From the NCBI RefSeq assembly GCF_003253705.1, contig NZ_QKYU01000001.1, forward strand, positions 372,001 to 436,000: a DNA stretch of 64,000 nt, read 5' to 3'. The DNA comes from Humitalea rosea. Its GTDB lineage: Bacteria; Pseudomonadota; Alphaproteobacteria; Acetobacterales; Acetobacteraceae. Positions 8,693 to 17,792 of the stretch are shown here, piece by piece. The notes below the pieces were generated by a model. It was not told where the DNA came from, made no database searches, and worked only from the letters and a program-made list of their open reading frames with translations. The first letter of the stretch is position 1. Every line of letters begins with the position of its first letter. The position numbers were made by a program, and so were the translations under genes.

Positions 8693-9684
8693 CCCAGCAG
8701 CCGCGCATGCAGCGCCGCCGGGATGGTGATGCCCTGCGCCGCGGTGCGGGCGCGGGCAGCGATGCGCCGGCTGCCCGGCAGGCGGGCGCCGTCCTGCTCC
8801 TCGATGGCGCCGAACAGATGCGCCAGCCGTTCCGCCGCCTCGGGCCCGGCCAGCGGCCCCGGGTCGATCGCGACGAAGCACTGGCCCGTGCGCGGCGAGC
8901 CACCCTTGTTGTCGGCGAAGGAGGAAGCGTCGAGCGACAGGCTCGCGCCCGTCAGCCAGGCCGCCATCATCTCCACGATCAAGGCCTGCCCCGCGCCCTT
9001 GTAGCCGCCCGAGGGCAGCATGCTGCCGGCCAGCCCCGCCGTCGCATCGGTGGTCGGCTGCCCATCGCGATCCACCGCCCAGCCGAGCGGGATCGGCTCA
9101 CCGCGCTGCTGATGCTGCAACAGCTCGCTCTTGGCGATGACGCTGGCCGACTGGTCCAGCACCAGCGGCGGGCCGTCGGCTCTCGGCGCGGCGAAGGCCA
9201 TGGGGTTGGTGCCGAACACCGGCACGCGGCCACCCGCCGGCGCCATCGAGGCCGGCGCGTTCACAAAGCCCAAGGCCAGCAGCCCGGCCGCGGCGATGCG
9301 CTCGACATGGTGGCCGACGACGCCGCAATTGTAGGAATTGGTCACCGCCAGCGCCGCGATCCCCTGCGACCGCGCCGCCGCGATCAGCGCCGGCAGCCCG
9401 AGCTCGATGGCCGGATGCGCGAAGCCGTCGCGGGCATCGACGCGGATGAGGCCCGGGCGCGGCTGCTCCAGCACCGGCGTCGCGCGGCCGTCGATCTTGC
9501 CGCAGAGCGCGTGCTCGCAATAGGTCGGCAGCCGGGCGAGGCCATGGCTCTGGATGCCATCCGCCTCCGCCGCCACCACCGAGGCGACCAGCGGGCCGAG
9601 GTTGGCCGCCGAGACGCCGCTGGCGGCCAGCGCCTCGCGGGTGAGGCTTTCGACCTCGGCCAGGGTCAATGCGATGCCGGTCAT
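8677..9684 (-). CDS. Ldh-family (malate/lactate/sulfolactate-type) dehydrogenase
   Basis: NAD(P)-dependent oxidoreductase of 335 residues in the malate/L-lactate/ureidoglycolate/sulfolactate family. Family hallmarks are SHGLARLPTY near the N-terminus, NSYNCGVVGHHVERIA in the middle, FGTNPMAFAAP, and LPSGGYKGAGQAL near residue 235. In many relatives the middle motif carries a catalytic His (NSHHxG or NSxHFG); here Asn occupies that position, so the proton donor may differ. Its ATG overlaps the hyuB stop (ATGA), so it is the third gene of a hyuA-hyuB operon and probably oxidises or reduces a 2-hydroxy or 2-oxo acid released there. Confidence 0.88.
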   Translation of the reverse strand: MTGIALTLAEVESLTREALAASGVSAANLGPLVASVVAAEADGIQSHGLARLPTYCEHALCGKIDGRATPVLEQPRPGLIRVDARDGFAHPAIELGLPALIAAARSQGIAALAVTNSYNCGVVGHHVERIAAAGLLALGFVNAPASMAPAGGRVPVFGTNPMAFAAPRADGPPLVLDQSASVIAKSELLQHQQRGEPIPLGWAVDRDGQPTTDATAGLAGSMLPSGGYKGAGQALIVEMMAAWLTGASLSLDASSFADNKGGSPRTGQCFVAIDPGPLAGPEAAERLAHLFGAIEEQDGARLPGSRRIAARARTAAQGITIPAALHARLLGYATA

Positions 9685-11363
9685 GCGTCCGCCTCCATCG
9701 AGAACCCATAGTCGCGCGCGGCCCCTTCCGCGGTCACGAAGCCCAGCGCCAGATCCGCGCGCACCGCCGCACGCGGCCGCGCCGCCGGGTCGCCATGGCC
9801 ACCGCCGCCCGAGGTCTCGATGCTCACCACATCGCCCTGCCACAGCGGCACGCCCGAGACCTTCGAGGGCAGGCTTTCGACCGTGCCATCGGCGCGGCGC
9901 AGAGTGGTGCGGCTGAGCGAGCCGGGCTTGCCGCCTTCCAGCCCATAGGGCGGGATGCGAAACCGCTCGAAGCTGGTGCTGAAACTCCCCTTCGGCGCAT
10001 CCAGCCGCCATTCGCGCACGAGGCCGAGCCCGCCCCGCCGCGCCCCCGGCCCGCCGCTGTCCGGCAACAGCCGGTAGCGCAGGAAGGTGACGGGGTAGCG
10101 CGCCTCGACCATCTCGATCGGCGCATTGGTGTTGTTGTGCAGGCCGCAGGACAATGCGCTCGCGCCATCGCCCCGCGCATGGCCGCCCCAGCCGCCCACC
10201 TCGATGTCGAAATAGACCTGCCGCCTGCCATCCGGCTTCACGGTGGAGAGCGCATAGACATAGGAGATGGCGTAATAGGCCGCGGGGATTCGCTCCGGCA
10301 TCATCCTGGCCAGCGCGCCGAACACCGCCGTGGCGATGCGATGGTTCACCACCATCCGGCTCGCGACGGGTGCGGGGAAGCGCGCATCCACCACGCTGCC
10401 CGGCGGCAGGGTCAGGGTCACCGCGCGGTAGCAGCCGGAATTGGCTGGGATGTCGCCGCCCAAGGCCGCCAGCAGCGCGTAATAGGCGGCCGAGGCGGTC
10501 ATCGCCCGCGTATTGTTCACCGGCCCCGAAACCTGCGGGCTGGAGCCGGAGAAATCCAAGGTGATGCCGTCGCCGCGCTTGACCACATGCACGCGGATGC
10601 GGATCGGCGTCTCGGATTGCCCGTCGTCATCGACGAACTCCTCGAAGCTGCTTTCGCCATCGGGCAGCGCCAGCAGCGCCGCGCGCACCATGCGTTCGGA
10701 CCCTTCCTGGATCTGCGCCATCGCCGCCGCCAGATTGTCCGACCCGTATTTCGCGGCGATGCGGGAGACGGCGCGTTCGCCGATGCCGAGTGCGGCGATC
10801 TGCGCCTTGAGGTCGCCGCGCGTCTCATCCGGCTGGCGCACATTGTGCAGCAGCATCTCGAACACGCCTTCGTTCAACTCGCCGCGCCGGGCCAGGAACA
10901 GCGGCGGGATGCGGATGCCTTCCTGGAACACCTCGATGGCGGTGGCGAGGTAGCTGCCCGCCGCCCCCCCGCCGATATCGACGTGATGGCAGAGCGTGCC
11001 GACGATGCCGATCCGCCGCCCATCGACGAAGACGGCGCGGAAGGTCTGGATGTCGTGCAAATGCTGCCCGCCGCTGTACGGGTCGTTGGTGACGATGACA
11101 TCGCCATCCTCCCAACGTTCCAGCGGGATCGCGTGATCGAGGATCCAACGCAGGCAATCGGACATCGAGTTCAGATGCACCGGGATGCGCGCCGATTGCG
11201 CGACATTGTGGCCCTCTGCATCGAAGACGGCGGTGGAGTAGTCCAGGATCTCCCGCACCACCGTCGAGCGCGCGGTGCGCCAGATGGTCAGGCTCATCTC
11301 CTCGGCGGCGGTGACCAGCGCGTTGCGGATGACCTCCTCGCGGACGGGATCGATGCGGGTCAT
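9681..11363 (-). CDS. hyuB: hydantoinase B / oxoprolinase subunit
   Basis: HyuB-type subunit of 560 residues. It opens with DPVREEVIRNALVTAAEEMS and contains the conserved NDPYSGGQHLHDIQ, CHHVDIGG, EGIRIPP and a glycine-rich GPGARRGG near residue 440, all typical of N-methylhydantoinase B, 5-oxoprolinase C-domain and acetone carboxylase relatives. It acts in the cytoplasm with HyuA in an ATP-dependent ring opening or carboxylation. Both ends overlap neighbours by ATGA, implying strict co-translation with hyuA and the dehydrogenase. Specific substrate unknown. Confidence 0.92.
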   Translation of the reverse strand: MTRIDPVREEVIRNALVTAAEEMSLTIWRTARSTVVREILDYSTAVFDAEGHNVAQSARIPVHLNSMSDCLRWILDHAIPLERWEDGDVIVTNDPYSGGQHLHDIQTFRAVFVDGRRIGIVGTLCHHVDIGGGAAGSYLATAIEVFQEGIRIPPLFLARRGELNEGVFEMLLHNVRQPDETRGDLKAQIAALGIGERAVSRIAAKYGSDNLAAAMAQIQEGSERMVRAALLALPDGESSFEEFVDDDGQSETPIRIRVHVVKRGDGITLDFSGSSPQVSGPVNNTRAMTASAAYYALLAALGGDIPANSGCYRAVTLTLPPGSVVDARFPAPVASRMVVNHRIATAVFGALARMMPERIPAAYYAISYVYALSTVKPDGRRQVYFDIEVGGWGGHARGDGASALSCGLHNNTNAPIEMVEARYPVTFLRYRLLPDSGGPGARRGGLGLVREWRLDAPKGSFSTSFERFRIPPYGLEGGKPGSLSRTTLRRADGTVESLPSKVSGVPLWQGDVVSIETSGGGGHGDPAARPRAAVRADLALGFVTAEGAARDYGFSMEADA

Positions 11364-13414
11364 GCGCCGGGCTCCGCGATGAGGGCGCCGCCGGGATGGG
11401 CCGAGACCCTCCAGCCGGGCGGGATGTAGGTGGAGGTATAGGCTTCCTCGATCACCGCGGGCCCCGCCAGCGGCGTGGCGGTCACGGCGTTGCGGGTGCA
11501 GATGGTCGCCGCCTGCCAGGCGCCATCGACCAGCACCGGGCGGGAGGTGGGCGGCACCGGCTCGGCGCGGGCCGTGCTGGCCTCGGTGCCGGGCTTGGCG
11601 AGCAGCCCGCGCGCGGTCAGGCGCAGGGTCACGATTTCGACGGGCACGCCGCGATCATCATGCGCGAAACGCTGGCGGTGGACGCGATGAAACCCCTCGG
11701 CGATGGCGGCGAGACCCTCGGGCGAAAACGCCGCTTCCGCCATCGCAACCGAAAGTTCGAAGGCCTGGCCGGCATAGCGGCAATCGGCCGACCATTCCAA
11801 CGCGCGCTGCGCCTCCGGCACGCCATCCTCGGCGAGCAGGGACGCGGCCTCCCGCCGCAGCCGCGCCGCGGCCTCGGCCAGGGCCGGCCCGGCCTCGGCG
11901 AGCAGCGCGATCTGCGTCGCCGCCAGATCATGCGCGATGTCGGACCACAGGATGCCCCAGGCCGAGAGCGTGCTGGCATGGGGCGGGAAGATGACGCGGC
12001 GGATACCGAGTTCCTCGGCGACCTCGCAGGCATGCACGCCGCCGGCGCCGCCGAAGGAGAGCAGCGCGAAATCCTCGGGGTCCAGCCCCTTCTCGAACAG
12101 GCTCAGCCGGATCGCGCCGGCCAGCGAGGCGTTGGTGATGGTGATCACACCTGCCGCCGCCGCCTCGGTGCCGAGCCCGAGCGGCGCCGCGATCCCCTGC
12201 GCCGCCGCCTCGGCCGCCGCCTGGTCCAGCCGCATGGCGCCGCCGAGAAAACCCGCGCCATCCAGCCGCCCCAGCAGCAGATTCGCATCCGTCACCGTGA
12301 GCGTCTCGCCGCCACGCCCGTAGCAGGCCGGCCCGGGATCGGCGCCGGCGCTCTGCGGGCCGATGCGCAAGCGCCCGCCCTCATCCACCCAGGCGATGGA
12401 GCCGCCGCCGGCGCCGATGGTGCGCATCTCGACCATCGGCAGCCGCACCGGCAGCCCGTCGATCTCGCCCTCGGTGACCATGGCGACCTGGCCCTGATGC
12501 ACGACGGAGACATCGAAGGAGGTGCCGCCCATGTCCATGGCGACAAGGTTCGGCTCGCCAAGCGAGGCCGCGAGGCGCCTGGCCGCCGCCGCCCCTCCGC
12601 TCGGCCCCGAAAGCAGCAGCCGCGCCGGCTCGCGCCCCGCCTTGGCGGTGCCGCTGACGCCGCCATTGGATTGCACCAGATAGACGCGGGCACCGAAGCG
12701 CGCCTCGGCCAGCCGCTGCTCCAGCTTGCCCATGTAGCCGGCGACGATCGGCACCAGCAGCGCGTTGAGCAAGGTCGTCGACAGCCGCTCATATTCGCGC
12801 AGCTCCGGGCTGATCTCGCAGGAGAGCGAGACCGCGACATCCGGCAGCAATTCGGCGAGCAATTCGCCCACGCGTTTCTCATGCGCCGGATTGGCATAGG
12901 CATGCAGCAGGCAGACGGCGATGGCGCGCACGCCCGCGGCGCGCAGGGTCTCGGCGGCTTCATGCACGCTCGCCTCATCCAGCGGCGTCGCCACACCGCC
13001 ATCGGCGCGCATGCGTTCCCGCAGGCCAAGACACAGGTTGCGCGGCACCAGCGGCGGGGGCGGGTTCGCGGTCAGCGCATAAACGTCGCGGCGGCCGTGG
13101 CGGCCGATCTGCAACAGATCCTCGAAGCCCTCGGTCGTCAGCACGGCACCGGGTGGGAGCTTGCGTTCCAGCACCGCATTGGTCGCGATGGTGGTGCCAT
13201 GCAGCACCTGGCGAATATCCTCCAGAGCGAAATCGAACCGCGCGGCGGCCTGCCGCAGCCCGTTCAGCAGCCCGATGGAGGGGTCGGCGGGCGTGCTCGG
13301 GGCCTTGTGCTGATACACGGCCCGGGTTGCGGAATCGAAGATCTCCAGATCGGTGAAGGTGCCCCCGATATCGACGGCCACGCGGATGTCCCGGCCGGTC
13401 GAAGGTTGCTGCAT
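11360..13414 (-). CDS. hyuA: hydantoinase A / oxoprolinase subunit
   Basis: HyuA subunit of 684 residues with an ASKHA-type nucleotide-binding core. The N-terminal VAVDIGGTFTDLEIFD and HGTTIATNAVLERK are signatures of the family, with MDMGGTSFDVSV and a glycine-rich TIGAGGGSIAW further on. The chosen ATG at 13414 has GGGAG 9 nt upstream; an upstream in-frame extension to 13498 lacks support. It is the first gene of the hyuA-hyuB-dehydrogenase operon. The complex hydrolyses ATP to open cyclic amides such as hydantoins or oxoproline, or carboxylates ketones in related enzymes. Confidence 0.92.
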   Translation of the reverse strand: MQQPSTGRDIRVAVDIGGTFTDLEIFDSATRAVYQHKAPSTPADPSIGLLNGLRQAAARFDFALEDIRQVLHGTTIATNAVLERKLPPGAVLTTEGFEDLLQIGRHGRRDVYALTANPPPPLVPRNLCLGLRERMRADGGVATPLDEASVHEAAETLRAAGVRAIAVCLLHAYANPAHEKRVGELLAELLPDVAVSLSCEISPELREYERLSTTLLNALLVPIVAGYMGKLEQRLAEARFGARVYLVQSNGGVSGTAKAGREPARLLLSGPSGGAAAARRLAASLGEPNLVAMDMGGTSFDVSVVHQGQVAMVTEGEIDGLPVRLPMVEMRTIGAGGGSIAWVDEGGRLRIGPQSAGADPGPACYGRGGETLTVTDANLLLGRLDGAGFLGGAMRLDQAAAEAAAQGIAAPLGLGTEAAAAGVITITNASLAGAIRLSLFEKGLDPEDFALLSFGGAGGVHACEVAEELGIRRVIFPPHASTLSAWGILWSDIAHDLAATQIALLAEAGPALAEAAARLRREAASLLAEDGVPEAQRALEWSADCRYAGQAFELSVAMAEAAFSPEGLAAIAEGFHRVHRQRFAHDDRGVPVEIVTLRLTARGLLAKPGTEASTARAEPVPPTSRPVLVDGAWQAATICTRNAVTATPLAGPAVIEEAYTSTYIPPGWRVSAHPGGALIAEPGA

Positions 13415-13514
13415 CAGAAAGGCTCCCAGTTCTGTGCCATCAAACTCAGCGCTCCGGGGATGCGCGACAAACGAGAAAAATGCTTCGGCCCGGATCACGA
13501 AAACCTATGCCAAT

Positions 13515-13539
13515 GCCCCACTGGCGCCTCCGGTGGGGC
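13515..13539. promoter_or_regulatory. inverted repeat in divergent hyuA / receptor gap
   Basis: GCCCCAC at 13515-13521 pairs with GTGGGGC at 13533-13539 around an 11-base loop. It sits between divergent hyuA (start 13414) and the receptor gene (start 13606). It could be a leader hairpin or operator; no T-run follows. Confidence 0.35.
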
Positions 13540-13605
13540 GCGGCTAGCCTTCCCGCCTGAGCCCGCCGCAGAGCGCGCCAGCCACCAAGGGAAGGAACGT
13601 CACCG

Positions 13606-14901
13606 ATGCTCGGACGTCGTCACCTGCTCGGCACCACCGCCGGCGCCATCGCCACCACCTCGCTCCTCGACCGAACCCGCGCCTGGGCGCAGCAGCAGCC
13701 CTTCCAACCCGAACCCGGCGCCACGCTGCGCTTCCTGCGCTGGAGCCGCTTCCTGGAAGCCGAGGACCGCGCCACCACCGAGAACATCCGCGCCTTCAGC
13801 GAGGCGACCGGCGTGCCGGTGCGGATCGACAGCGTCTGGCAGGATGACGTGCTGCCGCAGCTCAGCGTCGCCGCCGGCATCGGCAACGGCCCGGACCTCG
13901 CCTGGACCCTGCATTCGACGCCGCATCTCTTCGCCGACAAGGTGCTCGATCTCACCGATGTCGCCGACTACATCGGCGGGAAATACGGCGGCTGGTATCC
14001 GCTGATCGAGCAATACGGCAAGCGCGACGGGCGCTGGATCGGCATCTCCAACCTCGTGATCGGCGTGCTGCCGGTCTATCGCGTCTCCGCCGCCAGGGAG
14101 GCCGGATTCGACAGCTTCCCGACCGACAGCGACGGCTTCCTGCGGCTCTGCGCCGGGCTGAAGCGCATCGGCAAGCCGGCCGGCTTCGCCTTCGGCCGCG
14201 CGCCGAGCGACGGCAATTCCTTCTGCCACTGGCTGCTGTGGTCGCAGGGCGGCAGGCTCGTGGACGAGAACAATGCCGTCGCCCTCAACAGCCCCGAGAC
14301 TCTGCGCGCGGTGGAATACGCGCGCGAACTGGCCTCGCATTTCATCCCCGGCACGATCGCCTGGAACGATGCCTCCAACAACTCGGCCTTCCTCGCCGGG
14401 CAGGTGTCGCTGACCAACAACGCGGTCTCGATCTATGGCAAGGCGCGGGCCGATGGCATGGCGATGGCCGATGACATCGCCTATGCGAACTGGCCGGTCG
14501 GGCCCGTCGGCGTGCCGACCGAGCTGCACCTCGTCTATCCCTTCATCGGCTTCCGCTACAGCCGCTACCCCAATGCCACCAAGGCGCTGCTGACCTTCAT
14601 GCTGGAGGGGCCGCAATACGAGCGCGTGCTGCAAAGCTCCGCGGGCTATGTCAGCCAGGCGCTGCATGCCTATGACGACAGCCCGGTCTGGCGCAGCGAC
14701 CCGCATATCACCGTGTTCCGCGATGTGGCGGCGCGCGGGCGGCCGCTGTCCTATGCGGGCGCGCTCGGCACCCAGGCGGCGACCGCCTTCTCCGAAGGCA
14801 TCGTCGCCGACATGTTCGCCGAGGCGATCGGCGGCCAGGTTTCTCCGCGCGAGGCGGTGGCCCGCGCCGAGCGCCGCGCCCTGCGCATCTACCGGAGCTG
14901 A
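13606..14901 (+). CDS. extracellular solute-binding protein, family 1
   Basis: Periplasmic ABC receptor of 431 residues, in the size range of carbohydrate-type family 1 receptors. A signal with LGRRHLLGTTAGA and AWAQ cleavage looks Tat-dependent. The mature part contains TLRFLRWSRFLEAEDRATTE and the receptor-typical PDLAWTLHSTPHLFADKVLDL. AAGGA lies about 9 nt upstream of the ATG. No permease or ATPase gene follows; two dehydrogenases do, after 6 nt, so the receptor may serve a transporter encoded elsewhere while its ligand is processed by these enzymes. Ligand unknown. Confidence 0.88.
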   Translation: MLGRRHLLGTTAGAIATTSLLDRTRAWAQQQPFQPEPGATLRFLRWSRFLEAEDRATTENIRAFSEATGVPVRIDSVWQDDVLPQLSVAAGIGNGPDLAWTLHSTPHLFADKVLDLTDVADYIGGKYGGWYPLIEQYGKRDGRWIGISNLVIGVLPVYRVSAAREAGFDSFPTDSDGFLRLCAGLKRIGKPAGFAFGRAPSDGNSFCHWLLWSQGGRLVDENNAVALNSPETLRAVEYARELASHFIPGTIAWNDASNNSAFLAGQVSLTNNAVSIYGKARADGMAMADDIAYANWPVGPVGVPTELHLVYPFIGFRYSRYPNATKALLTFMLEGPQYERVLQSSAGYVSQALHAYDDSPVWRSDPHITVFRDVAARGRPLSYAGALGTQAATAFSEGIVADMFAEAIGGQVSPREAVARAERRALRIYRS

Positions 14902-14907
14902 GGCGGC

Positions 14908-15798
14908 ATGAGCAGGATCGCCTTCATCGGCCTTGGCACCATGGGCCGGCACATGGCCGCGCGCCTCCTCGCGGCCGGGCATGCGGTGCAGGCCCATGAC
15001 ACGCGGCCCGAGGCGGTGGCGGAGCTTGCGGCGCAGGGGGCGGTCCCGGCCGCCTCCGTCGCCGAGGCCGTCGCCGGCGCCGATGCCGCCATACTGATGC
15101 TGCCCGACACGCCGCAGGTGGAGGAGGTCGTGCTCGGCCCCGGCGGCCTGGCCGCGACGCCGCCCGCGGGCAAGCTCGTGATCGACATGAGCACCATCGC
15201 CGCCGGCGCCGCCCGGCGCTTTGCCGAGGTGCTGGCGGCGCAGGGGGTCGAGATGGTCGATGCCCCGGTCAGCGGCGGGCCGCAGGGGGCGGAGAGCGGC
15301 GGCCTCTCCATCATGGCCGGCGGCACGGCGGCGGGATTCGCCGCGGCGGCACCGCTGCTGGCGGTCATGGGGACCACCATCCGCCACCTCGGCCCGGCCG
15401 GGGCGGGGCAGACGGTGAAGGCCTGCAACCAGCTGGTCTGTGCGATGAATTTGCAGGCGATCTGCGAGGCGCTGGCGCTTGGCCGGGCCGCGGGGCTCGA
15501 CCTCGACCTGCTGCGCGAGGCCCTGCTTGGCGGTTCGGCCGGGTCGTGGATGTTGCAGAACCTGGGGCCGAAGATGATCGCGGGGGATGCCTCGGCGGGG
15601 TTCCGCATCGGCCTCAAGCTCAAGGATCTGCGGCTGGCGGGGGAACTCGCCTTCGGCCTCGGCGTGCCGCTGCCGGGCCTCGCCCTCGCGACCAGCCTGT
15701 ATCTGGAGGCCCGCGCCCATGGCGAGGACGGCAACGGCAACCAGGGGCTGTTCCGCGTCTATGACCGGATGACCAACCAGCGACAGGACAACGCCTGA
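14908..15798 (+). CDS. beta-hydroxyacid dehydrogenase (HIBADH/GarR family)
   Basis: NAD(P)-dependent oxidoreductase of 296 residues. It starts with the Rossmann motif IAFIGLGTMGRHMAARLL, then DMSTI near residue 93 and the catalytic substrate-binding signature DAPVSGGPQGAESGG near residue 117. The catalytic Lys lies in GAGQTVKACNQL near residue 170. It reduces tartronate semialdehyde-, succinate semialdehyde- or 3-hydroxyisobutyrate-like substrates. It follows the receptor by 6 nt and overlaps a second family member as TGATG, so the three genes form an operon. Confidence 0.92.
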   Translation: MSRIAFIGLGTMGRHMAARLLAAGHAVQAHDTRPEAVAELAAQGAVPAASVAEAVAGADAAILMLPDTPQVEEVVLGPGGLAATPPAGKLVIDMSTIAAGAARRFAEVLAAQGVEMVDAPVSGGPQGAESGGLSIMAGGTAAGFAAAAPLLAVMGTTIRHLGPAGAGQTVKACNQLVCAMNLQAICEALALGRAAGLDLDLLREALLGGSAGSWMLQNLGPKMIAGDASAGFRIGLKLKDLRLAGELAFGLGVPLPGLALATSLYLEARAHGEDGNGNQGLFRVYDRMTNQRQDNA

Positions 15799-16715
15799 TG
15801 CCCGCACCGCGTATTGGCTTCCCAAGGATCGGCTTCCCAAGGATCGGCTTCATCGGCATCGGCATCATGGGCGAGGCGATGGTGCGCCGCCTGCTCGATC
15901 GCGGCCATGGCCCCATCACCGTCTGGAACCTGGAGCCGGAGCGGCTCCAGACCGTGGTGCCGCATGGCGCCGTCGCGGCCCCGACCCCGGCGGCGGTGGC
16001 GGCGGCGAGCGACATCATCTGCCTCTGCGTGCTGCATACCGAGGCGGTGTCGGGCGTGGTCTTCGGCCCGGAGGGTGTCGCGAGCCTCGGCGCGCAGCCG
16101 GGCAAGCTGCTGCTGGACCTCTCCACCGCCGACCCCGCCGCGACCCGGGAGATGGCCGCGCGGCTGGGCCAGGAGACGGGGATGGCTTGGGTGGATTGCC
16201 CGGTCTCCGGCGGGCCGCATGCCGCCCGCGCCGGCACGCTGACCGCCATGGCGGGCGGCGAGCCCAATGATTTCGAGCAGGCCCGGGCGGTGCTCGGCGA
16301 CCTTGCGACCAACCTCACCCTGATGGGGCCGGTGGGTGCGGGGCAGACCACCAAGGTCATCAACCAGGCGATCGTCGGCACCGGCTTCGTGCTGATGGCC
16401 GAGGCGCTGGCGCTGGCCGAGGCGGCGGGTATCGATGCCGCCGCCTTGCCCCGGGGCCTGGCCGGCGGCTTCGCCGACAGCGAGTTGCTGCGCCGCATCT
16501 ACGTGCAGATGCAGCAGCGCGCCTTCGAGCCGCCGAGCAGCTACGCGCGGCAATTGCTGAAGGACATGAAGGCGGTGAAGGCCTTCGCGCATGAGCTCGG
16601 CGCCGAGCTGCCCTTGGTCGAGACCGCGGTCGCGCGCTACGCCGAATTCGTGGCCCGAGGCAATGAGATGAAGGACAGCGCCTCGATCCTGCGGCTGTAC
16701 CGGGCCGATTCCTGA
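15798..16715 (+). CDS. second beta-hydroxyacid dehydrogenase (HIBADH family)
   Basis: NAD(P)-dependent oxidoreductase of 305 residues, paralogous to the preceding gene. The nucleotide motif reads IGFIGIGIMGEAMVRRLL and the catalytic signature DCPVSGGPHAARAG; the active Lys is in GAGQTTKVINQ. The N-terminus carries an in-frame tandem pentapeptide repeat (IGFPR twice, then IGF) from a 15-bp DNA duplication, so the native start of the fold is about 12 residues downstream of the ATG. It overlaps the upstream stop by one base. The pair may act on successive or stereoisomeric substrates. Confidence 0.9.
   Translation: MPAPRIGFPRIGFPRIGFIGIGIMGEAMVRRLLDRGHGPITVWNLEPERLQTVVPHGAVAAPTPAAVAAASDIICLCVLHTEAVSGVVFGPEGVASLGAQPGKLLLDLSTADPAATREMAARLGQETGMAWVDCPVSGGPHAARAGTLTAMAGGEPNDFEQARAVLGDLATNLTLMGPVGAGQTTKVINQAIVGTGFVLMAEALALAEAAGIDAAALPRGLAGGFADSELLRRIYVQMQQRAFEPPSSYARQLLKDMKAVKAFAHELGAELPLVETAVARYAEFVARGNEMKDSASILRLYRADS
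15813..15851 (+). repeat. 15-bp tandem repeat at CDS 5' end
   Basis: Units ATYGGCTTCCCAAGG lie at 15813-15827 and 15828-15842 with a partial third copy to 15851. They begin four codons after the start of the second dehydrogenase and duplicate the first strand of its Rossmann fold (IGFPR repeats). Confidence 0.85.
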
Positions 16716-16759
16716 TCGCGGCCCTGATCGCGAGCTAGATCGCGGCCCAGATCGCGGCC
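16713..16759 (+). repeat. 11-13 bp tandem repeat, 4 copies, starting at a stop codon
   Basis: Four copies of a GATCGCGGCC-like unit follow one another, the first containing the TGA stop of the dehydrogenase at 16713-16715. It fills the gap to the glycosyltransferase leader. Confidence 0.75.
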
Positions 16760-16839
16760 ATGTGTAAAGGGAATTGACGCGGGCGGGGGCTTCGCATCTC
16801 ACTATGCCGCCGCCCGCCACCCTTTGGAGCCCCGAGACG

Positions 16840-17733
16840 ATGCCAAACGCCGCCGGGGATCGCGTCACCGCCCTGGTCGTCACCTACAACAGCGTCGGCG
16901 TCATCGCGGGCTGCCTGGACTCGCTCGCCGGCTGCGGCAGGATCATCGTCATCGACAATGCCAGCGGCGATGGCACCCCCGCCCTCATCGCCACCCGGTG
17001 CCCCAGGGTCGAGATCCTGGCCAACCCCTGCAACCAGGGCTTCGGCCGCGCCCACAACCGCGGCTATGGGAGCGCCGCCACCGAATTCGTGCTGTTCATG
17101 AACCCCGATGCGCGGCTGCGGCACGGGGCGCTGGCAGCACTGGTCGAGACCGCCGACCGCCACCCCGATGCCGCCCTCATCGCCCCGCGCATCGAGAATG
17201 ACGGCGGCGATCCGGTGGTCAGCCATGATGTGGAGCTGTGGCGGCGGTCCGGCCTGCCGCGCGGCGGGCCGGCGCTGCCGGAGGGCGAGATCTGCGCCGA
17301 GTTCCTCTCGGGTGCCGTGCTGCTGCTGCGCCGGTCGGCGCTGGGCGCCGCCCTGCCCTTCGATCCCGCCATTTTCCTGTTCTACGAGGATGACGACCTC
17401 TGCCTGCGGCTGCGCCGCCTGGGCTGGAGCCTGGTGCAGACCCCGGCCGCGATCGCGAGCCACACCGGCGGTGGCGCCAGCGCGCCCTGCCCGCGCGTCA
17501 CCTCGGTCAAATCCTGGCACATCGCCTGGTCGCGGCTGTATTTCGAGGCCAAGCACCGCGGCGCGCGCAGCGCCTGGCGCTTCGGCCGCGTGCAGGCGCT
17601 GCGCTTCGCGGCCAAGGCGCTGGCGCATGGGGTGACGCTGAACCGCGCCAAGGCGCTGCGCGACCGGGCGCGGCTCCGCGGCACGCTGGCCTACCTCGCG
17701 GGGCGCGGCGCCGCGCCGCCGGCGGAGGGCTGA
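16840..17733 (+). CDS. family 2 glycosyltransferase (rhamnosyltransferase-like)
   Basis: Cytoplasmic GT-A glycosyltransferase of about 297 residues. The N-terminus reads VTALVVTYNSVGVIAGCLDS and IVIDNASGDGT, followed by NPCNQGFGRAHNRG and FMNPDARL, where NPD takes the place of the DXD metal motif as in WbbL-like rhamnosyltransferases. FYEDDDLCLRLRRLGW near residue 185 contains the general-base ED motif. The start at 16840 has GGAG 9 nt upstream; ATG 16804 is an alternative. It stands alone between a dehydrogenase operon and a membrane protein, so its polysaccharide target is unclear. Confidence 0.88.
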   Translation: MPNAAGDRVTALVVTYNSVGVIAGCLDSLAGCGRIIVIDNASGDGTPALIATRCPRVEILANPCNQGFGRAHNRGYGSAATEFVLFMNPDARLRHGALAALVETADRHPDAALIAPRIENDGGDPVVSHDVELWRRSGLPRGGPALPEGEICAEFLSGAVLLLRRSALGAALPFDPAIFLFYEDDDLCLRLRRLGWSLVQTPAAIASHTGGGASAPCPRVTSVKSWHIAWSRLYFEAKHRGARSAWRFGRVQALRFAAKALAHGVTLNRAKALRDRARLRGTLAYLAGRGAAPPAEG

Positions 17734-17792
17734 GGGAAACCCACGGGCGCGCGCCGGCGTTGTGCCGCTGTCCCAGAGCCGGTCCCGCGCCC

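Noticed and set aside
13415-13498. 28-residue N-terminal extension of hyuA
   Set aside because: The internal ATG at 13414 has a good ribosome site and matches the family start.
11396-14005. 869-residue open frame on the plus strand opposite hyuA
   Set aside because: Shadow of hyuA with no recognisable motif and a composition typical of antisense frames.
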